Of a stretch of DNA of 9,113 nucleotides, positions 1 to 6,817 are shown in pieces. The number at the start of each line of letters is the position of its first letter. Position 1 is the stretch's first letter. The translations under genes and the position numbers were made by a program. The notes beneath the pieces were generated by a model. It had not been told where the DNA came from. It was given only the letters and a program-made list of their open reading frames with translations, and made no database searches. This stretch comes from Candidatus Pelagibacter sp. (GTDB lineage Bacteria > Pseudomonadota > Alphaproteobacteria > Pelagibacterales > Pelagibacteraceae): contig PAFP01000032.1 in assembly GCA_002704185.1 (NCBI GenBank), positions 3,623 to 12,735 of the forward strand, written 5' to 3'.

Positions 1-614
1 ACATCATATTTTAATGCTATTTTAACTAAATCTTTATAAAACTCTAATGATACTATTTGTGCCGTTGGATTTGAAGGAAAGGAAACAATTAGTGCAACTG
101 GAGTAGGCACACTTTCCTTAATTGATTTTTCTAGTCTTTCTAGATAAAGTGCTTCGTTAAAAATTCCTTCATCCATAGCAGGTAAATGTCGTAAAGATGC
201 TCCTGCAATAATAAAACCATATGGATGTATTGGATAAGAAGGGTTTGGGGATAATATAATATCTCCTGGTGAAGTTATTGCCTGCGCTAAATTAGCTAGG
301 CCCTCCTTGGACCCTAAAGTAACAACTATTTCATTTTCTGGATCTAATTTAACATTGAACCTTCTTTGATAATAAGCGGCCTGAGCCTTTCTTAAACCCG
401 GGATACCTTTACTAGTGGAATATCTTCCTGTTCCTGGCTTCTCTACTGTTTCTTTTAATTTATCTTTTATATGCCTTGGAGTTGGCATATCAGGATTACC
501 CATCCCAAAGTCAATGATGTCTTTACCCTCAGCTCTTAATTTGGCTTTAAGCTCATTGACCTCAGCAAATATATAAGGTGGCAACCTTTTTATTCTATCA
601 AATTCATCTCTCAT
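1..614 (-). CDS. alaC: AlaC-type PLP-dependent alanine/glutamate aminotransferase (partial, N-terminal half)
   Basis: The reverse strand from the ATG at 614 reads without a stop for 204 codons and runs off the left edge, about half of a usual ~400-residue class I/II aminotransferase. It starts MRDEFDRIKRLPPY, typical of AlaC-like proteins. It contains the cofactor-region motif GSKEGLA (residues 101-107), PNPSYPIH (123-130) and the substrate-carboxylate motif SNPTAQ (181-186). The PLP-binding lysine would lie beyond the edge. The expected reaction is pyruvate plus glutamate to alanine plus 2-oxoglutarate in the cytoplasm; related families include LL-diaminopimelate aminotransferase, so the substrate is inferred. 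A Shine-Dalgarno AGGG (621-624) lies 6 nt upstream of the ATG and supports this start. The gene is divergent from the 726 gene. Its composition (about 39% GC in a sample) is that of a core gene. Confidence 0.88.
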   Translation of the reverse strand, partial: MRDEFDRIKRLPPYIFAEVNELKAKLRAEGKDIIDFGMGNPDMPTPRHIKDKLKETVEKPGTGRYSTSKGIPGLRKAQAAYYQRRFNVKLDPENEIVVTLGSKEGLANLAQAITSPGDIILSPNPSYPIHPYGFIIAGASLRHLPAMDEGIFNEALYLERLEKSIKESVPTPVALIVSFPSNPTAQIVSLEFYKDLVKIALKYD

Positions 615-632
615 TGTTGACCCTAGTTAAAC

Positions 633-661
633 TTAATGATTTAAAAATAATATCATTTCAA
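633..661 (-). promoter_or_regulatory. Candidate sigma70-type promoter for the aminotransferase gene
   Basis: On the minus strand TTGAAA (plus 656-661) is followed after 17 bp by CATTAA (plus 633-638), which would start transcription a few bases before the AGGG ribosome binding site. The -35 is good and the -10 is poor. The whole 111-bp spacer is very AT-rich, so chance matches are common. Confidence 0.3.
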
Positions 662-686
662 TATATTAATTTTTAGTTTAAAAAAT

Positions 687-720
687 TATAATATTAAGAT
701 CTATTATGTTTATTTTAAGG
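687..720 (+). promoter_or_regulatory. Candidate -10 box and ribosome binding site for the 132-aa gene
   Basis: A perfect TATAAT lies at 687-692 and an AAGG Shine-Dalgarno at 717-720, five bases before the ATG at 726. No convincing -35 is visible at 16-18 bp spacing. The ribosome binding site is believable; the promoter is only a candidate because the spacer is so AT-rich. Confidence 0.35.
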
Positions 721-725
721 TATCA

Positions 726-1124
726 ATGCGAATTTTAATTAAAAGTTTTTTTTTTATACTTGGATTATCAGTTATAGGCTTGATGTTATGGTTTGGTATG
801 CCTAATATTCAAAATGCTTTTAAAACTGTTGAAGTTATTTCAGTTACAATTTCTTTAGATAACAAATGTTCTGTTCATAATGATAGCTTTGTTGTCACTG
901 TACCAGGCACCGATATAATCGTTCCTTTTAAAAAAGGAGTGGCTAGATTGAGATTGAAATCTGACAGAAAAGTACAACTCAAATCGAACCCTAAATACAA
1001 TGCTGTACGTTATGTTGGAATTCACGTGCCAGTGTCAAAAAAAATGGTCCTAGAAGCTGATTGTGCCACTTCACCTAGATTGAAAGGTATTTTTGGTTCA
1101 ATGAAAGACCAGTTTAAAAATTAG
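726..1124 (+). CDS. Small membrane-anchored protein of unknown function (132 aa)
   Basis: I do not recognise this protein. Residues about 5-23 form one hydrophobic helix after a short positive start (MRILIK), so it is probably a signal anchor with the remainder outside the cytoplasm. There is no lipobox cysteine. The rest alternates hydrophobic and polar residues as in a small beta domain, and has a basic stretch at 69-86. Two cysteines (48 and 113) could form a disulfide if the domain is periplasmic. The start is set by AAGG 5 nt upstream. The stop is 17 bp before the amidase, so the two are probably co-transcribed. A run of ten T (746-755) lies in the codons for the hydrophobic helix. The frame is clean and its codon use resembles that of the amidase, so it is likely real, but no function can be assigned. 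Confidence 0.7.
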   Translation: MRILIKSFFFILGLSVIGLMLWFGMPNIQNAFKTVEVISVTISLDNKCSVHNDSFVVTVPGTDIIVPFKKGVARLRLKSDRKVQLKSNPKYNAVRYVGIHVPVSKKMVLEADCATSPRLKGIFGSMKDQFKN

Positions 1125-1141
1125 AATGGGGAAGATAAAAA

Positions 1142-2563
1142 ATGAATTTTTCAGAAAATACATTGCCTGAAGACCCTCTTAATAAAATTAATATTGAGGA
1201 ATTAGGAAAAAATTTTAGAAGTGGCTTAATTACATGTAAAGAGTTAACTTCTATATATTGCGAACGCATAAGCTTATTAAACTCAAAGCTTCACTGTTAT
1301 ATTCATTTCGACAAAGAAAAGTCAAAGGTTTGGGCAAGTGCAATAGATAACTTGTTTGCGAGCGGAGTAGATTTAGGACCTTTGATGGGTGTTCCTGTAG
1401 CAATCAAGGACATATGTTCTGTAAATGGAATGCCTACTACAAATGGGTCAAAAATACCTACTGACGATATTACTGGACCAGAAGGCACGTTAGTAAAAAG
1501 ATTGAAATCTCTAGGTTGTGTTATATTAGGTAAAACTCACACAGTTGAATTTGCTCTTGGAGCTACAGGAATCAATGAGATAAAAGGAACACCAATGAAC
1601 CCGTGGGATTATGAAAAACATAGAATTCCAGGGGGTTCTAGTAGCGGTTCTGCCGTGGCCGTATCTGCTGGACTTGCTCCATTTGCTATTGGTACGGATA
1701 CCGGAGGATCTGTTAGAATACCAGCTTCTCTTAATGGACTCGTTGGGTTAAAAACAACAAAAAATAGATGGCCTACAGATGGTATTTTTCCATTATCACC
1801 TACTTTAGATACACCAGGGCCAATTGGTAGATCAGTTAAAGACATAAAATTAATTTTTGATACATTTAATAATACAAAAAAATCGATGTCTCCTTTAAAA
1901 ATAGAAAGTATGAATTTAGGTAAATTACAAGAACCATTCACCGAAAACTTAGATCCTGAAGTATTAGAAGCATATGATAATTTTTGTAAAAAATTAATAA
2001 GTTTTGGAGCGCAAATTGAGGAAATAACCATACCAGAAGCAAGAGAGAAAGCTGTGCTATTTCCTAGAATCGTTGGTTCGGAAATTATAAGTGCATTTGG
2101 AAGAGATCGATTTTTAAATAATGTAGATAAAATGGATTCAGTAACAGGTCACAGAGCAAAATTAGGTTTAAATGTTTCATCAACAGAATATATTGAGGCC
2201 AAAAATAGACTTTTAGAATTAGAAATCATTTCTAAAAAGTATTTTGGTAAATATGATGCATTAATTTCTCCAACTACAATTATGCAAGCATTAAACATAA
2301 ATGAAACAATTGATATAGAAAAAATGCATGAAAGAAGTCTTTTGGCTTCTGCAAACACACAACCAGTAAACATTTTTGGTGCTTGTGCAATAACATACCC
2401 AATTCAAAGTTTCTGTAATAACTATGTTTCAGGGAAGACCTTGCCAATTGGTTTACAAATTATATGTAATAAAGATGAAGACGAAAAAGCTGTTGAAATA
2501 GCTTTGTCACTTGAGAAAGCATTTGGCGAACCTAAGTTACCTAATATCGAAAAATTCTTGTAA
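1142..2563 (+). CDS. Amidase-signature family hydrolase (473 aa)
   Basis: This is a full-length amidase-signature enzyme, which hydrolyses a C-N amide bond through a Ser-cisSer-Lys triad. All three residues are visible with family spacing: Lys89 in PVAIKDI, cis-Ser166 in GGSSSGSA (164-171), and the nucleophile Ser190 in GTDTGGSVRIPAS, 24 residues after the cis-Ser. The glycine- and serine-rich core covers about residues 80-210. The C-terminal part carries the usual late motif with GLQIIC. It has no signal peptide, so it should be cytoplasmic. A GGGGAAG ribosome site (about 1128-1134) supports the ATG at 1142. GatA of the tRNA amidotransferase is the closest well-known relative, but no gatB or gatC is adjacent and the C-terminal half is unlike GatA. 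The substrate cannot be read from sequence. The upstream 132-aa gene is 17 bp away and probably in the same transcript. Confidence 0.9.
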   Translation: MNFSENTLPEDPLNKINIEELGKNFRSGLITCKELTSIYCERISLLNSKLHCYIHFDKEKSKVWASAIDNLFASGVDLGPLMGVPVAIKDICSVNGMPTTNGSKIPTDDITGPEGTLVKRLKSLGCVILGKTHTVEFALGATGINEIKGTPMNPWDYEKHRIPGGSSSGSAVAVSAGLAPFAIGTDTGGSVRIPASLNGLVGLKTTKNRWPTDGIFPLSPTLDTPGPIGRSVKDIKLIFDTFNNTKKSMSPLKIESMNLGKLQEPFTENLDPEVLEAYDNFCKKLISFGAQIEEITIPEAREKAVLFPRIVGSEIISAFGRDRFLNNVDKMDSVTGHRAKLGLNVSSTEYIEAKNRLLELEIISKKYFGKYDALISPTTIMQALNINETIDIEKMHERSLLASANTQPVNIFGACAITYPIQSFCNNYVSGKTLPIGLQIICNKDEDEKAVEIALSLEKAFGEPKLPNIEKFL

Positions 2564-2584
2564 AATAGTTTACACTAAATTTTT
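2559..2584. terminator. Candidate bidirectional intrinsic terminator between convergent genes
   Basis: TGTAAA (2559-2564), loop ATAG, TTTACA (2569-2574) is a perfect 6-bp inverted repeat. On the plus strand it is followed by CTAAATTTTT and on the minus strand by AGAATTTTT, so each reading direction has a five-T tract about 4-5 nt after the stem. The amidase stop codon (2561-2563) lies inside the stem, and the acetyltransferase stop is 8 nt from it. The stem has only one G-C pair, so termination strength is doubtful. Confidence 0.4.
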
Positions 2585-3140
2585 AATAATCATCAAATTT
2601 TTTTATAAACTTAGATATATCTGAATAAAACAAAGAAATTTCTTCTTTTATTTTATTATCAGACCAGTTCCACCATTGAATTCTTAACATTGCTTGTATC
2701 TGTTTTTTGGTAAATCTAAATTTAATTGTCTTTGCTGGAACACCACCAACCATTTCATATGGATCTACATCTTTAGTTACAATCGACCCTGCAGCAACGA
2801 TTGCACCATGACCAATATTTATACCAGACATAATCATAGACCTTGCTCCAACCCATACATCGCTTCCTATTGAGACATCACCTTTTGAAATGACATCTTG
2901 ATTTGGCCATGGGGATTTTTGTAGTAATAATGTTTTAAGAGGAAATGTACTTGGAAGATTTGTAGGGTGATCTGAATTCAAAAAAATCTTAACTTCTGGA
3001 CCAAAAGAACAAAATTTTCCAATTTTTAGTTTTGATGATATATCAAGCCCTATCAAAGAACTCCTGTCTAAACCATATGTGTAATCTCCGATACTTAAAT
3101 AATTTTTATACTTGTCTGTCCAATGTTTTTTTTTAAACAT
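2583..3140 (-). CDS. Hexapeptide-repeat (left-handed beta-helix) O-acetyltransferase, CatB/Vat-like (185 aa)
   Basis: This protein belongs to the xenobiotic-acetyltransferase branch of the hexapeptide transferases, which act as trimers and move acetyl from acetyl-CoA to a hydroxyl (or amino) group. Repeats such as SIGSDVWVGARSMI and INIGHGAIVAAGSIV are seen at about 35-50 and 88-125. His58 in NSDHPTN matches the family's catalytic histidine. The C-terminal tail has the characteristic WWNWS (156-160). Length is normal. As the last gene of a sugar operon it most likely O-acetylates the branched sugar or a neighbouring residue of the glycan; the acceptor is inferred. The ATG at 3140 has an AGAG ribosome site (3148-3151) 7 nt upstream and overlaps the end of the SDR gene by 8 bp. 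Codons 3-5 are a run of nine A, a possible slippage site. Confidence 0.88.
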   Translation of the reverse strand: MFKKKHWTDKYKNYLSIGDYTYGLDRSSLIGLDISSKLKIGKFCSFGPEVKIFLNSDHPTNLPSTFPLKTLLLQKSPWPNQDVISKGDVSIGSDVWVGARSMIMSGINIGHGAIVAAGSIVTKDVDPYEMVGGVPAKTIKFRFTKKQIQAMLRIQWWNWSDNKIKEEISLFYSDISKFIKKFDDY

Positions 3141-4011
3141 AATGTTTCTCTAAAATAGTTTCTAAAATATCATCAACAGTATACTTAGTTTTAAGTTTTA
3201 GATTGTTAATAAGTTTTGAATTGTTAGAAACAATATACTTATTCGTTCCAGTGTAATCAAAATTTTTATCAATAATTATTTCGCCCGAACCATATAACTT
3301 AACTAATTTTTTAGCTAATTGAATTGGGGAACTTTCAAAAGAAGTACCTATATTTAAAATACCACTGTAGTCAATTTTTATTAAATTTTTAATGATTTTA
3401 GTTACATCTCTTACATCAATTATATCAATTATATCATTAGGTCTTTTTAAAATAATTGGTTTTTTATTTATTAATTTATTAACCATGTATGATATGAGTT
3501 TTTCATTTTTCTCATTTATACCACTTACAAAGTAATTTCGTAAAATAATCCATTTTTTTTCATGATAATTTTTTGACAAATATGATGAAACTTTGTGTTT
3601 TTGAATACCATAGTTTGAAATCGGCTTACAAATAGTTAATTCATTTGGTTTATTTTTATTTTCAAAAGAACCATATTCTTCACAAGTACTCATAAAAATA
3701 AATTTGGATCCACCTAGAGAATAAAATTCGTCAATAAACTCAATAGTTCTCTTAGACCATTTTTGGTTGTTTTGGCTATTATAAAACAATCCTGGGGTGG
3801 TTTCCCAAGCTAAATGAATAATAATATTTGGTTTAATTTCATTTAGAGATTTACTGACAAATTGACAATCAAATAAATTTCCTCTTAGGTTTAATTTAGA
3901 GGATATATTTGACTTTGATATAGTATAAATTTTAAAATTTAAAGTTTTTAATTCTGATAATAAAACGCTCCCAATAAAGCCGCTGGACCCAGTTATAAGA
4001 ATTTTTTTCAT
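3133..4011 (-). CDS. NAD(P)-dependent SDR sugar 4-ketoreductase/epimerase (292 aa)
   Basis: This is an extended short-chain dehydrogenase of the nucleotide-sugar type. The Rossmann cofactor motif is ITGSSGFIGS (6-15), the catalytic Ser/Thr lies in FMSTCEEYG (106-114), and the active-site Tyr134 and Lys138 form YGIQK. The stretch HLAWETTPG (66-74) resembles SDRs I recall beside RfbF/RfbG and C-methyltransferase genes. The expected step is the last one: stereospecific reduction of the 4-keto group of the C-methylated CDP-6-deoxyhexose. A 4-epimerase or an RfbJ-like CDP-abequose synthase role is the alternative, but the latter needs a 3-deoxy substrate and no RfbH is present. It overlaps the upstream RmlC-like gene by 4 bp (ATGA), implying coupled translation. 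This is the most AT-rich gene sampled (about 21% GC over 3181-3480). Confidence 0.85.
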   Translation of the reverse strand: MKKILITGSSGFIGSVLLSELKTLNFKIYTISKSNISSKLNLRGNLFDCQFVSKSLNEIKPNIIIHLAWETTPGLFYNSQNNQKWSKRTIEFIDEFYSLGGSKFIFMSTCEEYGSFENKNKPNELTICKPISNYGIQKHKVSSYLSKNYHEKKWIILRNYFVSGINEKNEKLISYMVNKLINKKPIILKRPNDIIDIIDVRDVTKIIKNLIKIDYSGILNIGTSFESSPIQLAKKLVKLYGSGEIIIDKNFDYTGTNKYIVSNNSKLINNLKLKTKYTVDDILETILEKHYV

Positions 4012-4541
4012 AAGTCATTTAACCGAGGTAGGTTTTGATCTTTAATAGATATTTTAAGAGGTAAATGAGGCCATTTTATATTTAAATTGGGGTCTTGCCA
4101 AAAAATTCCTAAATTATTTTTTTCATTATAATATTCATCCATTAGATAAATTATATGAGTATTTGTAGTTAAAGTTAAATATCCATGTGCAAAGCCTTTT
4201 GGAATATATAAGAAATTTTGTCTTTTTTCACTTAGTTCAACAGCAAACCACCTACCATAATTTTTTGAATTTTCTCTAATGTCTACAACAACATCCCAAA
4301 TAGAGCCTTTCAAACAAGAAACAATCTTCTGTTCTTGGTTTGGATGACGTTGAAAGTGTATTCCCCTTAATGTAAATTTATTTTTGTTGGTAGCAAAACT
4401 AATTTGCTTTGGGTTAAATTTCATCCCTAAACTATTTAGTGTTTTTTTACAAAAAAATCTTGTAAATGAGCCTCTATCATCCAGCTTTGGATCTAGTTCA
4501 AAGTGAAATAATTCTTTAAAAAGTGTCTTATTAATTTTCAT
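4008..4541 (-). CDS. RmlC/NovW-type cupin nucleotide-sugar epimerase (177 aa)
   Basis: This is a cupin epimerase of the dTDP-4-dehydrorhamnose 3,5-epimerase family. Its active-site residues are present: the general base His62 in LRGIHFQ, Lys72, the IPKGFAHGY segment with His119, Tyr132 as the likely general acid, and the closing WQDP...IKWP (about 148-158). Such enzymes deprotonate the carbon next to the 4-keto group at C3, C5 or both. Because the neighbours are CDP-glucose enzymes and no rmlA, rmlB or rmlD is here, the substrate is probably CDP-4-keto-6-deoxyhexose, possibly after C-methylation, and rhamnose synthesis is unlikely. Whether it works at C3 only, C5 only or both cannot be told from sequence. 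A GAGG site (4551-4554) straddling the previous stop codon supports the ATG at 4541, 12 bp after the methyltransferase. Confidence 0.87.
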   Translation of the reverse strand: MKINKTLFKELFHFELDPKLDDRGSFTRFFCKKTLNSLGMKFNPKQISFATNKNKFTLRGIHFQRHPNQEQKIVSCLKGSIWDVVVDIRENSKNYGRWFAVELSEKRQNFLYIPKGFAHGYLTLTTNTHIIYLMDEYYNEKNNLGIFWQDPNLNIKWPHLPLKISIKDQNLPRLNDL

Positions 4542-4553
4542 TGATAATTACCT

Positions 4554-5753
4554 CTATTCAAAGGATATTAACTTTCCACCCCAGTTTGAAATAAATGATA
4601 AATCTTTTTTAATTTCTTTTTTTAGATTCCAAGGTAAGATAATAATATAATCTGGTTTGATCTCATTAATATGTTTTGGATCTAAAATTTCAATATTCAA
4701 TCCTGGAATGTAGCATCCCTGTTTCATTTCATTTTTATCAAAAACTCCTAAAATTTTTTTACAATTATCACCACAAAAATTTAAAAATGATATTCCTTTA
4801 GCGGCGGCTCCATACGCATAAATTTTTAAATTTTTATTTTTTTCTTCTTTAAGAAAATTGTTAAACCTATCTTTCCTTTTGAAACATTCTCTTGAGAACA
4901 ATTTTAAAGTTTCAGAATCAAAAATTTTAGATTTTAGTTCTTTTGATCTTTCTAAATGAACATTCTTTTGAATTTTTATGTCGTTTGATTTTTTTGCAAG
5001 CCATAATCTTATACTTCCCCCATGAGTATCTAATTTTTCTACCCTAAAAACTTTTAGATTAAGTTTGTTTATCAAATTTTCAATGGTATTCAAGCTTAAG
5101 TAAGTAAAATGTTCATGATAGATTGTGTCAAATTGAAAGTCTTGGATGAGGTTTACAACTGATGGAAATTCAATACTTATAAATGTTTCTCTGGCACTTA
5201 CTATATCTAATGCTCTAAGAAAATCTTTTATATCAGGCACATGAGCTAAAACATTATTAGCTATTATCAATTTTGGCTTTCCATATTTGTTTTTTAAGTA
5301 GGTAGCATTATCCTCATTAAAAAAAATTGCTTCGGTTGGAATATTGTTTTTTCTCGCTATATCTGCAACGTTTTCTGCAGGCTCTAACCCTAGTATTTTA
5401 AACTTATTTTTATCAAAATTTTTTAATAAATATCCATCATTTGAAGCAATTTCCATAATAAAGTTGTTTTGAGAGAAATCTATATCATTTTTAACCTTAT
5501 TAGCAAAATTTTTTGCATGCGCAAGCCATGAAGAAGAATAACTCGAGTGATAAACATAGTCTGAAAAAATGCTTTGAGGGTTTATACGAACACTTAACTG
5601 AAATAATTTACAGTACTCACATAACAAAACTTCTAAGGGAAATAAATTGCACTTATTATCTTTACTTTTTTTTAAATCATTTGCTATTGGCATATGACCC
5701 ATGTCAATTAAGCTTAAATTGATTTTCTTCCTACAAACTTGACAACTACTCAT
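4554..5753 (-). CDS. Zinc-binding SAM-dependent sugar C-methyltransferase, TylC3/NovU-type (399 aa)
   Basis: All three domains of this family can be seen. The N-terminal zinc-binding part has Cys4, Cys7, Cys45 and Cys48 with a GHMPIAND-like segment. The central SAM domain has EIASNDGYLL (101-110) as motif I, then NNVLAHVPD (166-174) and YHEHFTYLSL (212-221), whose His/Glu residues match the catalytic segment of TylC3. The C-terminal domain starts near YAYGAAAKG and contains PGLNIEIL. These enzymes put a methyl group on a carbon next to the 4-ketone of a nucleotide-sugar (C3 in TylC3, C5 in NovU). Here the substrate is expected to be the CDP-4-keto-6-deoxyglucose made by the preceding gene. 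The ATG at 5753 follows the rfbG stop after one base and has AGGA at 5761-5764. It is confidently a member of the family; the site of methylation is unknown. Confidence 0.9.
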   Translation of the reverse strand: MSSCQVCRKKINLSLIDMGHMPIANDLKKSKDNKCNLFPLEVLLCEYCKLFQLSVRINPQSIFSDYVYHSSYSSSWLAHAKNFANKVKNDIDFSQNNFIMEIASNDGYLLKNFDKNKFKILGLEPAENVADIARKNNIPTEAIFFNEDNATYLKNKYGKPKLIIANNVLAHVPDIKDFLRALDIVSARETFISIEFPSVVNLIQDFQFDTIYHEHFTYLSLNTIENLINKLNLKVFRVEKLDTHGGSIRLWLAKKSNDIKIQKNVHLERSKELKSKIFDSETLKLFSRECFKRKDRFNNFLKEEKNKNLKIYAYGAAAKGISFLNFCGDNCKKILGVFDKNEMKQGCYIPGLNIEILDPKHINEIKPDYIIILPWNLKKEIKKDLSFISNWGGKLISFE

Positions 5754-5754
5754 T

Positions 5755-6816
5755 TTAAATTCCTAAAAATTTTCCAACTATACTCTTGTTTAATTCAAAA
5801 AGGTTATCTTTGTTAAGATGAGCTTTATACCAGTTAAAAGTATTATCCAGAGTTTTGACTAAATCTCTATCGCTTGTCCAATTAATATAATTTTCAATTT
5901 TCTTATTGCTAATTTGTAGTCTTATTTCTTCAAAAATAAGATTTTTATCGGTGGAGACATAATAATTAAATCTATCTTTCCAATATTTTTTTGAGAAATC
6001 TAGTATTTTTTGAGTGGGATAAGATTTTTCTGGAGCAAAATTAAAACTGTCAAAGCCAATATTATCTTTATAAAAAGTAGCTGTTAACATTAAATAACCA
6101 AAAATTAATTCAATTACATGCTGCCACGGCCTAGTATTATTAGGAAATCTTACTTCCATTTTATTTCGAAAAATTATTGAATTTACTATGTCAACTATTA
6201 GTCTGTCTTTTCCCCAATCTCCTCCGCCTAGCACATTACCAGCCCTAGCAGTAATCATCTTAGTTCCAATCTGTTTAAAGTAACTTTCGTAAAATGTTTT
6301 CACAATCATCTCTTGCATTGCTTTTGATGTTCCATAAGGTTCAACCCCGCCTAACCTATCCGTCTCAACAAATTTATTATAACCTCCACGATGTTCATAG
6401 ACTTTGTCACTAGTAACAGTAAAAATAAGTTTTGTAGATTTGAGGTCTTTGATTGAATGTAAAAAATTCGTTAGTCCCATTACATTCGTATTTATTGTTT
6501 TTACAGGGTTTTTATAAGCTTCACGTACTAAAGGTTCCGCAGCTAAATAAAAAACTAAATCAGGTTTGAAATCTGAAACCTCTTTTTTGTAGGATACAAC
6601 GTTGTTAATATCTGTGATAATTTCATTATCAACCAATGATGAATCAAAACCTGACTCTATTGATATATTTTTTCTAGTATCAGAAATCCCTAAAATTTCT
6701 GCCCCCATCATTTTCAAAAAGAGGGTTAACCATCCCCCTTTAAAGCCAGTATGACCTGTAATTAAAACTTTTTTATTAAAATAAAAATTAATTACTTCTT
6801 CTTTTAATTTTGTCAA
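5755..6816 (-). CDS. rfbG: CDP-glucose 4,6-dehydratase (353 aa)
   Basis: This extended SDR converts CDP-D-glucose to CDP-4-keto-6-deoxy-D-glucose through a transient oxidation by bound NAD. It has the cofactor loop TGHTGFKGGWL (20-30), the catalytic segment TSDKVYE with Asp136 and Lys137, and YGTSK with Tyr161 and Lys165. ARAGNVLGGGDWGKDR and RPWQHV are hallmarks of the CDP-glucose rather than the dTDP-glucose enzyme. Length matches the family. The start is a TTG at 6816, one base after the rfbF stop (TAA-A-TTG). No ATG lies between it and the Rossmann motif, and only a weak GGG site (6823-6825) precedes it, so translation may depend on ribosomes finishing rfbF. It directly follows the cytidylyltransferase that supplies its substrate. 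Confidence 0.93.
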   Translation of the reverse strand: MTKLKEEVINFYFNKKVLITGHTGFKGGWLTLFLKMMGAEILGISDTRKNISIESGFDSSLVDNEIITDINNVVSYKKEVSDFKPDLVFYLAAEPLVREAYKNPVKTINTNVMGLTNFLHSIKDLKSTKLIFTVTSDKVYEHRGGYNKFVETDRLGGVEPYGTSKAMQEMIVKTFYESYFKQIGTKMITARAGNVLGGGDWGKDRLIVDIVNSIIFRNKMEVRFPNNTRPWQHVIELIFGYLMLTATFYKDNIGFDSFNFAPEKSYPTQKILDFSKKYWKDRFNYYVSTDKNLIFEEIRLQISNKKIENYINWTSDRDLVKTLDNTFNWYKAHLNKDNLFELNKSIVGKFLGI

Positions 6817-6817
6817 T

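Noticed and set aside
1609..2031. 140-codon open frame on the minus strand inside the amidase
   Set aside because: It lies antisense to the amidase, including conserved catalytic-core codons. Its translation shows no family motif, and it has no supporting ribosome site or neighbour.
1142..2563. Naming the amidase GatA
   Set aside because: The signature core is shared by all amidases of this family. There is no gatB or gatC nearby, and the C-terminal region does not look like GatA.
2561..3161. 11-bp direct repeat TAAAATAGTTT at 2561-2571 and 3151-3161, flanking the acetyltransferase
   Set aside because: It is short and AT-only apart from one G. One copy lies in the candidate terminator and the other in the last codons of the SDR gene. 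There is no mobile-element gene, so chance is the simplest explanation.
3133..4011. Naming the SDR RfbJ (CDP-abequose synthase)
   Set aside because: That reaction needs the 3-deoxy product of RfbH/DdhC, which is absent, and the cluster instead carries a C-methyltransferase and an RmlC-type epimerase.
4008..4541. Reading the RmlC-like gene as evidence of rhamnose synthesis
   Set aside because: The genes for dTDP-glucose synthesis (rmlA, rmlB) and rmlD are not here; the partners are CDP-glucose enzymes.
5513..5722. 69-codon open frame on the plus strand inside the methyltransferase
   Set aside because: It is antisense to the zinc-binding N-terminal domain and carries no motif.
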